DNA of 64,000 nucleotides from Brachycybe producta (lineage: Eukaryota; Arthropoda; Diplopoda; Playtdesmida; Andrognathidae): NCBI GenBank assembly GCA_036925085.1, contig JAUPFP010000010.1:617501-681500 (forward strand). Direction: 5' to 3'. Of the stretch, positions 61,501 to 64,000 are shown piece by piece. The translations under genes and the position numbers were made by a program. The notes below the pieces were generated by a model. It worked only from the letters and a program-made list of their open reading frames with translations, was not told the DNA's origin and made no database searches. How positions within the stretch are numbered: the first letter of the stretch is position 1; each line of letters starts with the position of its first letter.

Positions 61501-64000
61501 ATTTTCAAGAATTTGCTTTTTCTGGCGTTTTTGTTGTGTTTATTGTCTTGAACGCATGTTGCACTTTTGTCAGCTTGGTGTGGATCTGGCTTTAGGTTTC
61601 TTTTTCAAAATTAAAAGTATAACAACAAGAAAATTAAACTCGCTTTTATATATAAAAACACGGTCTAAAAAGTAAAACAAGATGTAATCGTGTCTCGTGT
61701 TGTTGGTGTAGTGGTTAGTGTCTTGGACTCTCAACCAAAAGGTAATGTTGGTCACGGGTTCTATCCCTTAAAAGTAATTAACTAACTTCAATTGTAATTT
61801 CAATCGTGACTGCCATCGAAACAATTAAGGAAACCTTCGATTTTCCAATAGGAATCAGTTCCCAGGATTGATACGGAAAAGAGGTGAATCGAGATTGCAT
61901 CAAAGAGAATGTTCCAAAACGATCCGCATAAAATGAAACCGAATTCTGATCTGTTAACTCAAAATAAACAAAACAAAAAAGTTCACTAAAAGCTCCATGT
62001 ACAACAAAATTAGGAAAATTAATTCTAGCAACTATGCAGATTGCCTAGCAAAATGAAAATAGCCTGTAAGTAACTGACCCTACCTACCCTTCTAGTTTCT
62101 AAAACACTTTCTTGTAAAACAGAAAAAACCAAAGTTCGATTGGTGCGTTTACACTTTAAAACGATCATAAATGATTCATTTTACTCTTCTAGTTTCTTAA
62201 ACTTGTTTTTGAAATGCAGAATAATCAGACATTTTATTTGATTGATCGTAACTAATATTGATAATTAAAAAGATGTTAATTACTGACCTTCTTTGTAGAG
62301 GACTTGATACAAAGTCCATGACGTCCAGGCATCGATCATTGCGTCCCAACGCCCCAACTTCGGAATGTCCGATAGCAAAACGTCACCTGGCAATCTGAAA
62401 AATAACAAAAACAACAAATCAAAGTTTAATTTCATTTTAGTTCGGAAAAAAAATAAAATCACGACATCATTTAAAATTCATATTTTATAGCAGCCACGTC
62501 ATCGTAAACAATTATCTTCATAAATGAAAAACGAACTTGATGGTGACGTAAACGAGTCTCTTGAGTTCTTCGTTGGCTCGTTCCTGTTCTTTTTCCAGTT
62601 CTTCGTCCTCTTTCTTGACACCACCTTCCGCATCTTCTAATACGGACGGCGAAACGTAATCAGAAAGCCAACAAACGTATTGCAACTCATCCGGTTCTTC
62701 CACTAGTTTATCATTAAAGCAAAATTGTAAATGTCGAATTCCTTTTTATTCTGTCTTTCAGAATTCTGTCTTTCAAATGAAGAGAAACAAGAATATGTTT
62801 TAGCTGCAGAAATTCCGTGAAATAAAAGTGAGGGTTCCACCAGAAAATGAAATTTTGTAAAAAAAATTGTATAATTCGAATAGTTTCTTAAAATAATTTA
62901 AATTTTAATTTAAGTAGAGATGAGACATTCGAATCCCGCGAATCTTGATGAATATTTCAGATTAGAAAAAAACTCGAAGTTTCGCGCTTTTTTCGTCATT
63001 CGAACAACGGGCTCCGTAGTCACATAAAATTGGGAAACACTAACTTAAGGGTATTTTCCTGTTTGATATCTTTCAAAATAAACTTTTTATGTCAGTTTGA
63101 AAAAGTTCAAACTTTAAGCAGACAATATTTTTTAATCTTTGTCTATAAAAAGTTTATTTTGAAAAATATTCGACATGCAAATCTTAAGTGATTCAACTAC
63201 CGTTCCAGTTTTTAATACACTTTCAATGTGTTTTTTTTTTTGCAATTTCGTTTACTCTTCTAGTTTGAAATAAATCTTGAAATTCTTTCAAAATTCGCTT
63301 CAAAAATTGTTCTTATCATTTCGTTCGTAACCGTGATCATTATCATACATTTTGTAATGATCCAACGCTTGACGTTACGTGGCTGCGGTGGAATACGTAA
63401 AAGATCGATCAAAATGATCGATCCCAGTATGAAATAATCGTTGAGATCAACGACACCAACGTCATCACTAACGACACCGCCTTCTTGTTCGTCGTTTCGG
63501 CTCATTTCTTTCGTGATTTCGTAATGTGAACAAGTGCCATGATCGGAAAACACGGGCACACTTAAGAGAGGAGTAAGTGCGGCACCGTGGTGACAAGTGG
63601 TCCACGGACAACTTCATTATACAAACTGCACATTCCGTTATTACGATACTTCTCGGAATGCTAAAAGCGACTCCGATCTCTTTAGCATAGATGCCGTTGT
63701 ATCTGAAAATTAATAAATTTCACTTTTTAAAGTGGCTGAATAGATATTTATTTTGTTTTCATCTCCTTAAGTGGCGCTCCAGGGTGTCTATTATGTTCTA
63801 AAGCCCTCTTAAGTCTTTATATTAGAAAGATTAGACCAAACTGATAATTCAACAGTCTGGTTCTTGTCGTAAAACTAAGAATTCCCAGTATATTAAGATG
63901 GTTTTAAAGTGTAAACGAGGCCTAACCACAAGCCCTTAAGTGTTCTCGTTAACCTTCAGCAACTCCAAAGTTGCTTGATCCATTTTTGATCGGATAGAGT
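58577..64000 (-). CDS. DNAI7: DNAI7/CASC1 (CFAP94) homolog, 5'-truncated by the window; possibly a pseudogene
   Basis: Exons (minus): 64000-63954 (partial), 63862-63813, 63702-63349, 62702-62537, 62394-62288, 61950-61835, 60257-60207, 60069-59995, 59109-58967, 58904-58781, 58711-58577. Blocks in family order: VELSVWSNLSN; IGVAFSIPRS; VVDLNDYFILGS...IPPQP, KRW; VTIKLPGDVLLSDIPKLGRW; FGTFSLMQ and PYQSWELIP; WLQSAGIYFTP; FYRQMAMASSSVVFSYSRWN; SADFYHAVFALGSESVREAL. CASC1 is a factor of ciliary and flagellar axonemal dynein arms. An exon of about 20 residues between 61835 and 60257 was not found, and the segment around 60207-60069 is shorter than in human. Two lesions: the exon at 63702-63349 has one base too many (or two too few) to keep frame, near 63588; and the donor after 63813 reads TTAAGA where GTAAGA is expected. 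This may be a young pseudogene or sequencing error. Confidence 0.85.
59110..59994. repeat. DNAI7 intron with repeat copies
   Basis: About 59380-59700 is a diverged copy of the dominant palindromic family (AAGTTTATTTTGAAAGATATC). Around 59780-59935 is an inverted-repeat element with GAGTCAAAATGACGTCATAG and TTTTGACGTCATTTT arms around GTACCACAACGCAAGGTGGTAC-like sequence. No extra exon was seen. Confidence 0.5.
60281..60384. mobile_element. Palindromic MITE family Q, copy 3
   Basis: Starts CACATTCCCGTTATTCACCG, ends AATAAATCGATGACTAATGG, with TCAAGTCCATAGAAATATAT and GTGACGTCACACCG inside. It lies immediately upstream of the acceptor of the DNAI7 exon 60257-60207. Confidence 0.65.
60420..61130. 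repeat. Dominant palindromic repeat, split by a hAT insertion
   Basis: The left half (to 60611) and right half (from 60970) rejoin to the usual AACTATAAGCAGATGCTATTTT core once the hAT element and one copy of its 8-bp duplication are removed. This dates the hAT insertion after the repeat. Confidence 0.75.
60612..60969. mobile_element. Non-autonomous hAT-type element with 8-bp target duplication
   Basis: Ends CAGTGCCATCTTAATGGAGG and AGACTTAAAGACGGCCCTG are inverted repeats of the CAGGGCCGTCTT style known from hAT elements. Exact 8-bp direct repeats CTATAAGC flank it (60604-60611, 60970-60977). The 358-bp interior is non-coding, with GGGCCTC repeated. Confidence 0.85.
61134..61591. mobile_element. 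Fourth copy of the 480-bp piggyBac-like MITE
   Basis: It matches the three tandem copies at 49.3-50.7 kb (GGCGACAATTCTAAAACATT, GTTGCGTAGTTTACGT, TTGCACTTTTGTCAGCTTGG), in the same orientation. The outer ends are decayed. It lies in a DNAI7 intron. Confidence 0.65.
61690..61775 (+). repeat. tRNA-like sequence, probably a SINE head
   Basis: GTTGGTGTAGTGGTTAGTG resembles an A box and GGGTTCTATCCC a B box, spaced as in tRNAs. The stems pair poorly and no clean cloverleaf with a discriminator can be drawn, so this is more likely a tRNA-derived SINE than a functional tRNA gene. Confidence 0.45.
62075..62240. repeat. Dominant palindromic repeat, partial copy
   Basis: It contains CTACCCTTCTAGTTTCTAAAACAC, GTGCGTTTACACTTTAAAAC and TACTCTTCTAGTTTCTTAAAC. 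It lies in a DNAI7 intron. Confidence 0.5.
63040..63270. repeat. Dominant palindromic repeat, copy
   Basis: It holds GTTTGATATCTTTCAAAATA, AACTTTAAGCAGACAATATT and AAGTTTATTTTGAAAAATAT in the usual order. It lies in the DNAI7 intron after exon 63702-63349. Confidence 0.6.

Noticed and set aside
61690..61775. Functional tRNA gene
   Set aside because: A- and B-box-like motifs exist but the stems do not pair well; a tRNA-derived SINE fits better.

Overview
The window is AT-rich metazoan nuclear DNA with intron-containing genes and many short transposon remnants. It is not bacterial or viral. All gene calls below come from splicing exons by eye (GT/GC...AG boundaries with matching phases) and recognising the protein families from memory; no database search was run. 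The organism looks like an invertebrate, because it has one BUBR1/BUB1-type gene that keeps both KEN boxes and an intact kinase. The species cannot be named from this sequence.

Layout, left to right. 2.3-10.0 kb (+): a four-exon gene for a small secreted cysteine-rich protein. 10-13.6 kb: repeats, including a clean hAT-type element. About 15.2-17.1 kb (-): an unrecognised multi-exon gene, whose 5' end faces a short unknown ORF on the other strand. 18.9-21.5 kb (+): PLEKHD1. 23.4-24.4 kb (-): ARV1. 25.6-34.9 kb (-): a DPF/BAF45 double-PHD-finger chromatin gene with large transposon-filled introns. 35.7-41.3 kb (+): the BUBR1/BUB1-like checkpoint kinase. 41.4-47.4 kb (-): ERCC2/XPD, the TFIIH helicase, complete. 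47.4-53.9 kb: repeat-rich with no host gene seen. 54.0-57.9 kb (+): a BTB/POZ protein gene. 58.6-64.0 kb (-): DNAI7/CASC1, an axonemal dynein-associated protein; its 5' end runs off the window and it carries two apparent lesions.

DPF and BUB are divergent and probably share a promoter region (792 bp between start codons). BUB and ERCC2 are tail to tail (125 bp between stop codons). The genes serve different pathways: chromatin remodelling, spindle checkpoint, DNA repair and transcription, sterol transport, cilia. There is no sign of a functional cluster.

The rest is dominated by non-autonomous DNA transposons, many with readable target-site duplications (hAT 8 bp, Harbinger-like TTA, piggyBac-like TTAA, Mutator-like about 10 bp), two LINE 3' ends, a tRNA-like SINE head, foldback elements and AT-rich minisatellites. 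The most unusual signals are the dense TGACCA/TGGTCA hexamers in the BTB gene, non-GT splice donors in three genes, an exon-like open segment inside an ERCC2 intron, and the lesions in DNAI7.
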